Below are positions 24,175 through 35,200 of a stretch of DNA of 64,000 bases, piece after piece. Made by a program: the position numbers and the translations under genes. How positions within the stretch are numbered: the stretch's first letter is position 1; every line of letters begins with the position of its first letter. The notes under the pieces were generated by a model that saw nothing but the letters and a program-made list of their open reading frames with translations, searched no databases and was not told the DNA's origin. Source of the stretch: Dactylonectria macrodidyma (lineage: Eukaryota > Ascomycota > Sordariomycetes > Hypocreales > Nectriaceae); NCBI GenBank assembly GCA_020744425.1, contig JAGMUV010000003.1, positions 248,001 to 312,000 on the forward strand. Direction: 5' to 3'.

Positions 24175-25086
24175 TTAAGGAAGAGTAAAGCCGCCATCAA
24201 TAATAACATTTGAACCCGTCATGTAACAAGACGCATCGCTGGCAAGGAAGACATAAACCTATACACAAAATTAGTCATATGTGACATGGGGCTCTCAATA
24301 AATTGGTACATACGCCTTTTAATTCTTCGGGCCTGCAAACTCTTCCAGCGGGAATCATCCCAAGCCACTTATCAAGGAGCTCCTTCGGCTGTCTTGTCAT
24401 CACTTACTGAAGATCAGTATCGATGAACAGGTATTTGGGCAATCGACCAACATACTTTCAGTGTAGATGTATCCCGGCGAGATGCAGTTCACTCGAGCGA
24501 AGTCGGTCCACTCCACAGCGAGGCTTTTCGCAAGCTGCAGCACTCCAGCTTTGGACGAGTTGTACGCTGCCTGCGTCTGTGGAACGTTGACAAGCCCGGC
24601 GCTGACGGATGCTGTGATGATCAAGTTTCCCCTCCCTTGTTTCTTGAAGATTTTCCCAGCTGCAAGTGCGGTCCACATGACACCATCGTAGTTGACGCTG
24701 TTCATGTACTGCCAAGTGCTCTCGGTATATTCAAGGGACGGAACGTTTTGACAAACTCCTGCGTTCGCTACCATGATGTCAAGCCGACCATTGCCAAACT
24801 CCTGGAAAATGCGATTTACTGTCCTCTCGAGTCTTTGTCGATCGGTCACATCGCATTGATAGGCGGCAATCCGTGCTCCTGTCTTTTTGGAAATCTTGTC
24901 TGCCGTCTTATCGGTATCGATGCTGGTTTTGTAGATGAATGCGACATTGGCTCCAGCTTCAGCGAGACCGGTAACAACCTGAAGGCCGATACCTCGGGAA
25001 CCGCCGGTGACAATGGCGACTTTTCCCTTGAGGCTGAACTGTGACAATACAGGTGTGTCCACGTTAGATGGCTGGTATAGAGGCAT
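24175..25086 (-). CDS. SDR oxidoreductase, sorbose/L-xylulose reductase-like
   Basis: Exons 25086-24456, 24402-24314 and 24258-24175, with introns of 53 and 55 bp, give 267 aa. The start is ATG 25086; the frame continues 21 bases upstream only from a TTG. Motifs are TGGSRGIG, NAG in VANAGVC, Ser in TASVSAG, YNSSK, and the terminal YMTGSNVIIDGGFTLP. The fold and ends match the SOU1/L-xylulose reductase group of NADPH-dependent carbonyl reductases acting on sugars. The acceptor of intron 1 (taag at 24406-24403) is slightly unusual, but the downstream frame (TRQPKELLDKWLG) fits the family. Confidence 0.87.
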
Positions 25087-26802
25087 GTTGTATATCACAG
25101 AGCGCAACTGGCATAGTTTGGCACCACTAGAAGAAGCCCTGGGTGACGGAATATATAGACTTGATATTCAGTAGTCCACCAACATTCGTGACGAGGGTAT
25201 GGAAGCCGGCGCTCAGTACCGCAGATTTCAGGATGACGATTTATTGAAACTTGAGTCTGGCGATAGAAACAGATGTCAGGGTTCTCATGCCGACATGGGC
25301 CCAGCAGCGGCTAGACGTCTTGGGACCCGCAGGAGTTCAGTTGTTCGTGCCCTCCCCCGTGACGATGAAGCCCCGAGACGGGCAACCTGCAGAATTACAC
25401 CAAATGGCATGTAATCGACCCCGCCACAGGCCCCATGATTACCCCAGACTTTAAACCTGCCAAATCTCCACCATGGCGTGATTCTTGTTGTTGTTAACCC
25501 CGCATGTTTGAGTCCGAGGCATTCCGCTAGGCGCCGGAACGGGGGCTCACTCGTTCTTGCGTCTGATGTCTTCTGCAAACCGTCGCGACGAGGGAAATGT
25601 AAGGTCTAAGCTGGGTTAAGTGCTGAGATGCTAGCAATGACACGCTGTTGGTGCTGTTGCTTGATCATGGGTGCGGCATTTTCCCGGGAGCTAGCGGAAT
25701 TACGAAGAAACTTGGTAAATTTCTCTAACCTGCTCACTGAACGCTTTGGGACATGTGCTGGGTTCTATCTGGCGCCGCACTTGCATTGTTTGGGCTTTGG
25801 CCAAGGCGTAGCCTTGGAGCTATCACTCAGGGATATTGATTAAAGTCAATACTTTTACAGATTTGGATGTCCTAAATGGCCAAAGTTCTGCGCAAGATGA
25901 GGTCTCGCAGAAGGTACGTGTACTGTCTACTCGCAGGCCTCACGAGTCTGACAGTGGTGTTTCCACTATAACTTAGGGCTGCTACAGATACCCATATACT
26001 TTGCGAACACATTACTGAAGCATAACATGAGTTATTCTGCGATAGGAATTAGTATATCATTATGCTTCTAACCAGTATAACAATTCTTACGACCTAAATG
26101 AGGACATTTTATCGTACTGTTTAGCACCAACTCCGCAATAAATCAGCGTATCTTATACAGGCGGCAGGCTAGGCCTCCTCCGCAAGGCTTTTAAGCGAGA
26201 GCCAAGCTGTCACGCGGCATGTGGCACAAAGCCGCTCGATTACCAACCGTAGATCTGGTTTCGCGGTCATGGGGCTGATGAAAACGTCAGGTAACCTGCG
26301 AAATGATCGCCTTAAAGTAGTGTCTCTGTAAGTTGACAGATTCCTGAGAAGCAGCATTGACCATGGCCTTTCTCTGTAATTATTAGAAGCTTTCTTACAA
26401 GCTTTGCGCTGTTGCTGCCCTGCCCGCTTATCTTCAAGTTCATCCTGGGCAGGTGTAGTAAGCGGTGCTGGGACCATGAGTTGGGAGGGATATCTGAAGT
26501 TTTCGAGCTTGAATAGGTGTCGGCAGGTCATGCCTTGTTGCCATATTTAAGTTACTTAAATCCCAAAAACAAGTAGATAGCAAGAAACCGCTTTTCCCCC
26601 CTTCTTCTGTCTGAAGTAGCCCGCTTATCGTGCGGACATACTCTTGGATGCCGCTGTCGTGTAACCAAGATAACCGGCTACCCATTCAACCTTGCGATTC
26701 TGCCTCGCCGCATGTGGGAGGCTTGGATCTGTACTAATCAGCCCAATCGGCCCTTGTCCACCTTCGCAGATTTTATCTCAGTCATTTTCTGCGTCGCATC
26801 GG
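25087..26802. other. Gene-free region of 1.7 kb
   Basis: Holds the promoters of the SDR to the left and the HET gene to the right. Several short frames exist on both strands, but none shows a domain or a coherent exon structure. Confidence 0.4.
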
Positions 26803-28494
26803 ATGCGTCCCCTCGCTCAACTGGCCCGTTTCGCCAACAAGCGGTCGTTAACATATGCCTTCAGTGCAACGAAAATGACCGCCCGGATCTGCGGAACGAG
26901 GGCCGGAGAAAGCCAGCGCAAGAATGAAATCAACGCAATCAAGGCTTGGATGACCAAGTGCGAGTCTGACCACGGCAGTTTCGGATGCGGCACGGTTCGA
27001 TCTCGCGCACTTCCGGCTCGCCTCATTGAGATCAGGGCCACGATCGATACAGCTCGCCTCATCAGTGTGGCCTCACTGGGCCAAGCTCCAGAGTTTGTCG
27101 CCTTGAGCTACTGCTGGGGCTTGACAGGGAATCTCCAAACGCTGAGCTCAACACTGGCACAAATGGAGGAGTGCATCCCCATCAGCGCGTTGCCTCTGAC
27201 GGTCAAACAAGCATTTGAGATGGTCATAGCCCTTGGATTCCGCTACTTATGGGTTGATGCACTGTGCATTATCCAAGACGACGAAGTAGACTGGCAGCGA
27301 GAAGCAAGGAAAATGGGTGCCGTCTACTCCAACGCTGCTCTCGTTATTGCGGCGATGGCGTCGAGAGCTACGCAGGACGGCCTCTATTCAAAGACAGACG
27401 ACGCCTCTTTAACCAATGACATATTTCACTCTGTGATGCTCGCCTGCAGAACGATGCCTCGCAAACAGTGGGAGGACTTTATCCAAAAAGACTTGCCGCT
27501 GTTGTGTCGAGGATGGGGCTTCCAGGAGCGTCTACTGGCTCGTCGTGTCATCCACTTTACTCCCGCCGAGCTTGTCTGGGAATGCAAAGGTGACGTTTGG
27601 TGCCGATGTGGGAATATCAACAAGTTCCACTCTACCGGCGGCAGGATAAACAACATGAGCGCCGCTTTCTGGCATTGCGTCGACAACCCAACTGTCGATC
27701 GCGTCCGACCAATGTGGAGAGAATGTGTCAAGACCTTCTCTCGTCGCTCGCTCACCATGCTTCACGACCGGGGATTCGCTGTCACAGGGGTGGCAGAGCT
27801 GTTAAGAGGCTCAAGCTGCGCTGACTTGTACATATCCGGACTCTGGAAAGATGCGTTGCCTTTTGATCTTCTCTGGCGCTGCGATCAATCGACCACACTC
27901 CAAGCACAGAAACAGCGGAAACCCTCGTGGTCATGGGTGTCTGTGGACTGCGGGATAAACTGGCCAGTTGCCAAAGACCCTGGAACGATGTCTATTTCCG
28001 CTGAAACTTACTTTGAGAGTGGACTCGATGGCGTCAACTGCAAACACGTTGGTGCAGATGAGACTCGTGGCGACTACAATCCTATATCTGCTGATCAAAT
28101 CCACCTCCAGGCAAAAATGGTCGAGGTCAATGTTGTTAGAAAAGCCGACCCGGAAGATGAAATATCGCCGTTCTGGACGCTGTGGGATGTTGAAAGACCT
28201 GGAGGGCAAAAGCTGTCATTCTACCCAGACATTCACCTGTCAGATGAGGAGACCAGAAGTTGTGTTAGTGGGCAGGACAACTCTCGCACTTTATACTATC
28301 TGGAGATTATTATCCCTAAAAATGGTTCACGGGGCTGGCAAGCTGGTTTGATCATCCGTAAGGTCGAAGGCTCGAGATACGGGGAAGAGAGGTATGAGCG
28401 GATCGGAATCGCTGGGGAAATGTCTCGAGTTCATCAAGAGCCTGTAGCCAGTTTTGTGCCCGCCATCTCCGCCGAGAAAGTCATTCTGATTTAA
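26803..28494 (+). CDS. HET-domain protein (heterokaryon incompatibility family)
   Basis: About 563 aa from ATG 26803; the frame is open further upstream without an ATG, and a second candidate start is at 26875. The HET domain begins near residue 98 with FVALSYCWG and continues with ISALPLTVKQAFEM, LWVDALCIIQDD and the AALVIAAMAS segment. The C-terminal half has the usual RGWGFQERLL, VWECKG and PSWSWVSVDC motifs of this family. HET domains trigger cell death in vegetative incompatibility, and many paralogues have no known role. The gene is intronless. It is convergent with the unknown gene at 28707-29954. Confidence 0.9.
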   Translation: MRPLAQLARFANKRSLTYAFSATKMTARICGTRAGESQRKNEINAIKAWMTKCESDHGSFGCGTVRSRALPARLIEIRATIDTARLISVASLGQAPEFVALSYCWGLTGNLQTLSSTLAQMEECIPISALPLTVKQAFEMVIALGFRYLWVDALCIIQDDEVDWQREARKMGAVYSNAALVIAAMASRATQDGLYSKTDDASLTNDIFHSVMLACRTMPRKQWEDFIQKDLPLLCRGWGFQERLLARRVIHFTPAELVWECKGDVWCRCGNINKFHSTGGRINNMSAAFWHCVDNPTVDRVRPMWRECVKTFSRRSLTMLHDRGFAVTGVAELLRGSSCADLYISGLWKDALPFDLLWRCDQSTTLQAQKQRKPSWSWVSVDCGINWPVAKDPGTMSISAETYFESGLDGVNCKHVGADETRGDYNPISADQIHLQAKMVEVNVVRKADPEDEISPFWTLWDVERPGGQKLSFYPDIHLSDEETRSCVSGQDNSRTLYYLEIIIPKNGSRGWQAGLIIRKVEGSRYGEERYERIGIAGEMSRVHQEPVASFVPAISAEKVILI

Positions 28495-28706
28495 GGCTTC
28501 AAAATATGACGGCAAAGTATCAATAGAGTAATATTTTAAGCGCGGAGGGGGGTGCATGACTTGTGGTGTGATCTCAGCAGTAGCCAAGGTAGATGAAATA
28601 AGTTCCTATTTATTTATTATTCCTCTCAACCATTCAACACTGTGGTTTTGCAAGATTGACTGTATAATACAGTGACCGATTATAAGAAAACTTAGAACTT
28701 AAAATC

Positions 28707-29954
28707 TCATTGCAGCATCCTCAGTAGTCTTAATACAATCACGAAAATGTAGCTAACATAGAACTTTGCATGGCGTGGTTCATGATCACTCTCCATAGCG
28801 GCTCCATAGATAAAAAGTCTCTGAGGGTGAGTCTATCAATAACTAGGAACCGAATCACACATTACCGGTGCTGGCAATTCTCCACCTGGAAGCCAGTTTG
28901 TGTCAAATGCACCGAGCTCAGGGTCGAAAGTTTCTTTGCCATGTGGAACAACAATGGTCCAACCATCATCTGCAAGCTCGAGACTGCCGAGCTTCGGCCA
29001 CATATACGCGAGGTTCTCAGCATCCAAAATGCCCTGATCGCAGAGCCAATTGCCCTAGCCATGTTTGAATTAACTGTTTGCTCAAATTGGAGGCAAATGG
29101 AAGACTCATGAAGAGTGAAGCAGCTGGGATAACACTTACAAATTGGTCTAGCGTCTCGAGATAGGTCGGTCTCGGAGTCCCTGGGAGCTCTTTGACACTC
29201 GAGATGGAGCCTGCGCCGAGATACCAGCGCTTCCTGGTATTCCAAAAGCATCGAAGGACTTGTGATCGACTATTGTAATTTTTGAAGATACCCTTATTCA
29301 AAGCACCATCTAAGACAGTGTCTGCGAACCTGTACTATATTTTAGGATCGGAGCAAGTTGGGCAAGAACAAAGCAATTTAGGTGCATGGTATGCTGCAGG
29401 ACAGAGAAAGGCAAGACACGACTGCGTATGATGGACCTAATGGGGGAGGCAGGGAGGCAAGGAGAGAAAGCTCACCTAAACTCAGGTTGAGGATCCTTCG
29501 TACGATCCAAAGGGTTGTAGATGGCATGACTGAGGTACATGGTGAGAGTAGTCACTCCAATACTCCACATGCCGTCGATCTGGGTAAAAGTAAACTGGTC
29601 CAAGGGGATATGTACATGCATTACAATCCAACGGTCCACGGCCTTGGTGTGAGTGCGATTCGCATACTTGGCGTGTAGGCTCGGGTACGGAGCCTCACCC
29701 GGGCACGGGCCGATCCAGAAGCCCAGCTCAAGAAGGATGTGCTTAGAAGACACAACGTTGGGTTCGATCCAACGAAGATAGTGCAAGCTGAGGTCCCCCT
29801 ATGAGGAGATTTCATTATCAGCTCATCTGACTCAACCCAGTCCCAGGGCGGGACGATACTTTACCTTGAGCACTCCCTCCAAAACATTCGAGATCATCTG
29901 CTCATTGCGATAGGGTTGCTGATTCGCGTATGGAGGTGGCATGACAAGAGGCAT
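28707..29954 (-). CDS. Uncharacterised five-exon protein
   Basis: Assembled by eye from exons 29954-29865, 29798-29476, 29329-29140, 29054-28866 and 28820-28707 (introns 66, 146, 85 and 45 bp, all GT..AG), giving 301 aa. Frames agree at every junction. The product begins MPLVMPPPYANQQPYRNEQM and has motifs HYLRWIEPNVV, DRWIVMHVHIPLDQF, IDGMWSIG, RKRWYLGAG and DDGWTIVVPHG. I do not recognise a family; there is no signal peptide, and one hydrophobic stretch (YVSYIFVIVL) lies near the C-terminus. The conserved-looking codon use and long open exons argue for a real gene; the last exon and the 146-bp intron are the least certain parts. Confidence 0.6.
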
Positions 29955-31037
29955 TTAGAAGAAACGAGAATGCTACATGGAATATCAAGAGCACAAGGAC
30001 TGGGAAGGGAAAATTGAAACACGGGTGTGTGCTCTATTAGGAGATGGAACAGGCAGATATGTCAGTATTTATTCCCAAGATTCAATGCGATAAGAATTGC
30101 ACATCGTACTAGCGAGGTAGCTGTTGTGTTTGGGCGTCTAGGCGTTTGGTTGTATGATGTGATGGCTCACCACGAGGATAGCTGCAACAGCCACTGCGAC
30201 ATCTACGCAACGCAACGATGACCAGGCACTAAAACAGTCCAGCATAGGACGAGCCCTATGACATCCTAAGCAAACAGATAATTATAATAGCTCACATCCA
30301 ACAAGGAGGCAGCTAATCACATTGCAAAAGGGTGCGGTAAAACGCGGCCGAATACGAACGATGCGACTGTAGGGCGATCCGCTAATGCAAGCCGAGTGTT
30401 TCCAGCGTTTGTTGATGACCATGTCGCTGTCCCTTAGTAGCGGTTTTAGGGCGTTGTAGGCGAAAGGTGAGCGCAGCTGAAAAAACAGCGTCCATATGCT
30501 ATTCCAAAAAAGAAAAAAAACAGGTGAGCTTCATTGTGACAGTGCCTATCATTTGCACATTCTTCAGCTACGTTATGCAGCCCCATCTAACGAGGGTTTG
30601 GGATGTCGATCCAGATTACTCTCCAGAAAACGAGTAGTCCTCTATGTTTGCGCAACAGGCATTAAACTCCTTGGCGCCGAGACAAAGCAACTCAACACTT
30701 AGTCCGGTGTTGGGATCACTCCCTGCATAGTCCAGCAACACCTTCTCCCGTATCAGTGGCTGTTTTAACACAGCTCCTTAAATCAATAAGGACTCAGCCC
30801 GGCCGAATTCCATATGAGTGCTCCCATGAACTAGAAAAAGCAAGCAGACTAGGAGTATGAATTCATTTCTGGTAGCGCAAACAATACCCTGGTCGTGGCA
30901 AAGAAGAGTGAAAATTTCTTAGAGACCTAGAAAAAGCACTCGCCAGACTAGAGATACCCATTATAGTATAGGAGACCAGAATAAAAGCAATAGCCAAATC
31001 GTGTCTTACTTATTAGAGCCTTGACCAGTGCTTTCAT
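29955..31037. other. Gene-free region of 1.1 kb
   Basis: Lies between the start of the unknown gene and the 3' end of the second HET gene. No supported coding frame is seen. It contains short A-runs near 30510. Confidence 0.45.
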
Positions 31038-33137
31038 TCACAGTAAGACAAACTCCTCCATGGCAAATTCTCCCTCATCGACGCACCCCGAGAGTTCCCC
31101 ATCCATTAACCCAAGAATGAAAGACGTTCCCACATGGAGAAAATGACACCCGTCTTTTCTCAATATCACAGGAACGTCGCTTCCCTTGAGGACTACAACC
31201 AGATCCCCTGGCATTGTCTGTTTGGGTCCGAGACCGAGGTATCCTTTCTCCGTTTCGATCAACGTCCACGACCGACTCAAATCTCCAAGGCGTACCTCAA
31301 GCTCAGTCATTTCTGTCAACCCGCCAATAGGTACCCAGTCCTTGAATTCAGCTCGAAGGCTTCTAATATTCCAATCGAGGTTGCTGACTGGAAACATCTT
31401 CTGATGGAACGTGGAATCAAAAGTGTCGTCCAAGGTAAAACCAAGGCCTTGAAGGTTCTCCCTTGTCGTTGGCTTTGGGCCAAAGATGGATAGAAACTTG
31501 ATGAAATTGAGACCCCGCATCACGGTCGGCCCAGTTACTTTCCGACTCATGGGATGGCCCCATATGATCCGAAGGATTGCCTGCAAAGGTAGTATGCCTT
31601 TGAGATATCCGGACTCATTTCTGGACGCAAAATCCACAAAGAGGCCATACAGCGCCTCAAAGTAGTTTTTCCTCGTCTTTGTCATCTTTTGCTTCCTTTC
31701 GGCAAGCTCGGTTTTGTCTGAGGATGCAGAGACGAAGTCTTGGAGTGTAACAAGAGTCTGCTTCTCTGAGTAGGCCAGAACGATGTTTTTGATCTCTTTC
31801 ATCAAATTACCCATACTCAGGTCTTCTTCCGGAGTCTGTGGAATTCCATGTACCTTCGAGATTGAGTCGATCTCGATCCCAGGAGCAAACAGAGACTTGC
31901 GATCTATGTGAATAGATGCGACAGGAGTGGAACGCCCGAAAACGCCTTGGTCCGCGTTTCCGTGTTGTAGCTTGACCTTCATCTGGGATTGTTGGCTAAA
32001 ATCGGGTACCCATGATGGTGATGACGAGTCATGACCGAATAATCCCACACCCGCATAAGCAAGAAACAGAAGCTCAGGTTGCAGGCGGCTGGTCTGGCAC
32101 GTCTTCAGCCAGGCCACTGAGAAATCAGTGTAAACCTGATTGGGTGACTTTTCGTAGTCCGGCTGAATCTCCAAGTTCGTGAGTGCGAGAAGGCTGTAGA
32201 CATGATCCCTTGGGTCTGTTGCGTGAAGATCAAAGCCAACTGTTGCCAGCGCACACCGACGAGCCGCTTCATCCGGCAACAGGTGATCAGAATCCCTTTG
32301 ATTGCGCTCTCTAATGATATGAACAATTGGCTTCCAGTCTATGATGTCCCTCAGAAAGTACCACACGGCGCTGCCTAGGAAATCGGGCTTAACGACGGGG
32401 ACAATTCGAAGATACATCTGGACGGCGTCCAGAGCCGTCGCAACAGCCCCCAGATCAGTTAACACCATGGCCGAGGTTGGGCAAGCTAAGATGAGTCGTC
32501 TTGCTAGCACAGCTTCCTGAAAGACCCAAGCACGCGTCCAGTACTGACATGTCAGGAGATCGTTGATGGCGGACCAGCATGCATTAAACAGGCTGGGTAT
32601 CTTTGATATGTCCGGTGAATTCAACGCGAGACTGTCGTTTTTGCAAAGGCTCGGGTGGTTTTCAAGCCACTCTAATCTTGCCAGCTTCTCAAGGAAGCTA
32701 CCGTTCGACGGGTCGTTGAATATACGGTCAATCTCAAAGATGATAGGTCTTAAGGCCCGAAATGCATCATCTCTGTCTTCTGACCCCAACCAAGCAAACA
32801 CACATTCGGCATCTTGGTACAGCTTCGCCATCAGACTAAGCTGTGCCACTCGCTCTCTTGTATTAGTTTGATCGATGCAAATGGCATCTACCCACAGCAA
32901 GAACGTACGGTCGGGACCGGGATGGATTTTCTGCAAATCGGGGCCACAACGAAGGGCAGATTCCAGGTTTTTGGTAACCGACACAAGCTGGCTGTTGACA
33001 ACAATATTTTCTCGTTCGTTAGGATCTCCCCAAACGTAAGACAAGGCGGAGTATCGGGGAGCGCTGTCCAGCGGTACAGTTCTCATGCGACATGTTACCC
33101 GAGGACGTTTAGTTGACTCGCGAACGGATATCTCCAA
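31038..33137 (-). CDS. HET-domain protein with uncertain 5' end
   Basis: An open frame of about 700 codons. The HET domain is N-terminal: SAPRYSALSYVWGDP, then LLWVDAICIDQ, RVAQLSLMAKLYQDAECVFAWLG and WTRAWVFQEAVLA, followed by a C-terminal region typical of this family. The frame stays open upstream to about 33245 but has no ATG; 33137 is a TTG, and the first in-frame ATG is at 33086 (682 aa). Residues before that ATG (STHIRLLEISV) still match the usual beginning of HET proteins, so the original start codon has probably been lost or lies in a missing 5' exon. An inverted-repeat element begins only about 50 bp upstream of 33137. The gene may be non-functional at its 5' end or use the internal ATG. 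Confidence 0.82.
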   Translation of the reverse strand: MEISVRESTKRPRVTCRMRTVPLDSAPRYSALSYVWGDPNERENIVVNSQLVSVTKNLESALRCGPDLQKIHPGPDRTFLLWVDAICIDQTNTRERVAQLSLMAKLYQDAECVFAWLGSEDRDDAFRALRPIIFEIDRIFNDPSNGSFLEKLARLEWLENHPSLCKNDSLALNSPDISKIPSLFNACWSAINDLLTCQYWTRAWVFQEAVLARRLILACPTSAMVLTDLGAVATALDAVQMYLRIVPVVKPDFLGSAVWYFLRDIIDWKPIVHIIRERNQRDSDHLLPDEAARRCALATVGFDLHATDPRDHVYSLLALTNLEIQPDYEKSPNQVYTDFSVAWLKTCQTSRLQPELLFLAYAGVGLFGHDSSSPSWVPDFSQQSQMKVKLQHGNADQGVFGRSTPVASIHIDRKSLFAPGIEIDSISKVHGIPQTPEEDLSMGNLMKEIKNIVLAYSEKQTLVTLQDFVSASSDKTELAERKQKMTKTRKNYFEALYGLFVDFASRNESGYLKGILPLQAILRIIWGHPMSRKVTGPTVMRGLNFIKFLSIFGPKPTTRENLQGLGFTLDDTFDSTFHQKMFPVSNLDWNIRSLRAEFKDWVPIGGLTEMTELEVRLGDLSRSWTLIETEKGYLGLGPKQTMPGDLVVVLKGSDVPVILRKDGCHFLHVGTSFILGLMDGELSGCVDEGEFAMEEFVLL

Positions 33138-33185
33138 GAGGCGAATGTGAGTGGATGGATCGCCAAGTGGCGTGTTTACTAGTGA

Positions 33186-33444
33186 TATCCCTTTGACTGT
33201 GGTAAGACTACACTTGACCCATAGTCCCCATAGAGGCCCCGGAGATCAGCGGTACGCTGATTGACTTCAAAAGGCTAGGTGGCTATGCGGAGGGTTGTGT
33301 ATCTCAATGTAGATCACTAACAGTCGTGACTTCTAGCGCCTTATAAAATAGGTGGGACCTCTTGTACCCCGTCTTACTCTCCTTTTCGTTGGTTTGAATC
33401 CCTGTTACTAGCGTAAGTGTAGCCTTACCACAGTCAAAGGGATA
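33186..33444. mobile_element. MITE-like element with 30-bp terminal inverted repeats
   Basis: The 30 bp at 33186-33215 (tatccctttgactgtggtaa...) are the reverse complement of 33415-33444 with one mismatch. They enclose about 200 bp without coding capacity, for a total of about 259 bp. This is the form of a non-autonomous DNA transposon. A target-site duplication is not clear by eye. It lies just upstream of the second HET gene. Confidence 0.75.
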
Positions 33445-34374
33445 GTCGCCATCGGTTTGATAGTAGTCGTACAAGTTCGTCTTGTATCGTTACAATTGCC
33501 TCTGCCAGGATGTTGCGCGTTGGTTCATTGAGATGGACCCAAGAAGTGAAGACAGCTGGACAAGCATCAGATCCCGTGACAATTGGGCCGCAATCTAGCT
33601 GCGCTTCAAGACAATAAACGACAGGTTTGCCTTTCGCTTGGAAACGAGGATTCGTCGAAATGGATTAAGCTTTCATGATCGCTCTCGAATTTTAATCATT
33701 ACTACGACAATCTTTACTGCTTCTGACCAGTTCCTCAGACGAGACGGGGGACATGCCTGAAGTGAACAACTACCAATGTTGCGCACTGCTGCCTACAGTG
33801 AGAGACCAGTGAGGGTATAGGGCATCTCAGGTGCTGGTGCACTGAGCCATGTGCTGGAACACTAAAAAGCCCAGCGCACAAGCATACCGCAAGGCACGTT
33901 TGAGGTATTTATGTCAAAAATGTATCAACGGTTCCCAATAAATAGAAAGTCGCCCATTATGCGAGCGTGGTTGATTTTCACTTCCCGCTCGTTCTCATGG
34001 TAGCTTTGACCTCCCTACTTTAGGACCATGACTTGGCTGAGGCGGGAAAGCGACTGGTAAGTGTCGATTTTGGAGACTTGATATCATCAACCTTGAAGAC
34101 GTAACTGAAACAAGTCATCCTACTCGGAGAGCAATATCACCATCTCAGTTCCTCAAAATTAATCTCGGTACCATTTTGTGATCAACGAAACCGTAAAGAA
34201 CCAAAGCCACAACTACTGTCCCATCACACCAGTCTTGCGGCCTGTCTTTTGGATCAGCTCATCATCATGTTTGCCCTCCATCTTTTCCACATAGATAATT
34301 GGAGTTTTCACGATGTCATTATCAAGCACTCAGGATACAGAGTTGAGACCTAGGGGATTTCAGTCTCGTGAAAG
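33445..34374. other. Gene-free region
   Basis: About 930 bp between the inverted-repeat element and a short candidate frame. I see no gene or repeat in it. Confidence 0.4.
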
Positions 34375-34665
34375 ATGGAAGCCCAGGCTCCAACTGTCAC
34401 TGACATGTTGTGCGCCTCACTACTCGGCACCACCGGGCTGCAAGTCACTTTCGGCAACACTGAAGCCGATTTTGACGCGCTTGTTAACAAATTTGCTGAC
34501 TACTCTCGTCTCGATGATGATGTCCGAGCTATGACGCACAAGTCAGAGACCCGCCATGGTACAATGGAATATGAGGGCTCCGTTTCCGCCAGAGATCTAA
34601 GTGGACCGATTGACAATAGACCCCGAGGAGCTAAGACAGGCGAGCTAGCCCCCTCTTCTAGTTAA
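34375..34665 (+). CDS. Short hypothetical protein (96 aa), weak
   Basis: An ATG-started frame of 96 aa with an in-frame stop just upstream. The segment GLQVTFGNTEADFDALVNKFADY looks protein-like and acidic, but no family is recognised. No exon extension is obvious. It may be the tail of a decayed gene. Confidence 0.25.
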   Translation: MEAQAPTVTDMLCASLLGTTGLQVTFGNTEADFDALVNKFADYSRLDDDVRAMTHKSETRHGTMEYEGSVSARDLSGPIDNRPRGAKTGELAPSSS

Positions 34666-35200
34666 TCAAGGAAGAATGTGCATCTATCCAGGATCATCAG
34701 GAAGAATTAAAGTGCCTGCAAACTAATAATAAGTTACATCCTGCTTGAGTTACCTCCATCTACTCTGACTGCTGTGTATCATTATAGATGGATTATTACT
34801 GAACGTGAGACTATACCACTAAGATAAGTAACGCGCCTAAATGCTCTACTAATATAGATCCCGGTCTATCCCTTAGAAACCCAGCCTCGGATTACCCCAT
34901 ACTCCGTCCGTATAGGGCTAGTTTAAGGCCCGATTATTACACCTTGAGCTTAGCCAGGAACGAGGCATTTCTGCTTATACATAGCTTCCGTTTTTCTAAT
35001 ATACTTCTAAGCTTGGAATATAGCTCTTCCTGTGTTCTATATTTCCGTTTATTTAAGAAGTTAACTATTAGGTCCTTTTTAACGAAAGCCACCAGACTTA
35101 AATTGTATGGAATAAGGCCCTCAGCGGATAATACGCTTCTTTTTATTCATATACTGTCAGACACTCCATCATGTTGGGTGTTCTAAGCTCCGAGGTCTAT
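34666..35200. repeat. AT-rich, stop-rich stretch, possible decayed repeat
   Basis: About 500 bp with many TA-rich words and stop codons in all frames, of distinctly lower GC than its neighbours. This is what RIP-mutated transposon sequence looks like in ascomycetes. I could not name the source element, so the call is an inference from composition only. Confidence 0.35.

Noticed and set aside
33375..33410. ggtttgaatccctgtt, resembling a tRNA T-loop
   Set aside because: No matching acceptor stem, D arm or anticodon arm; it lies inside the inverted-repeat element.
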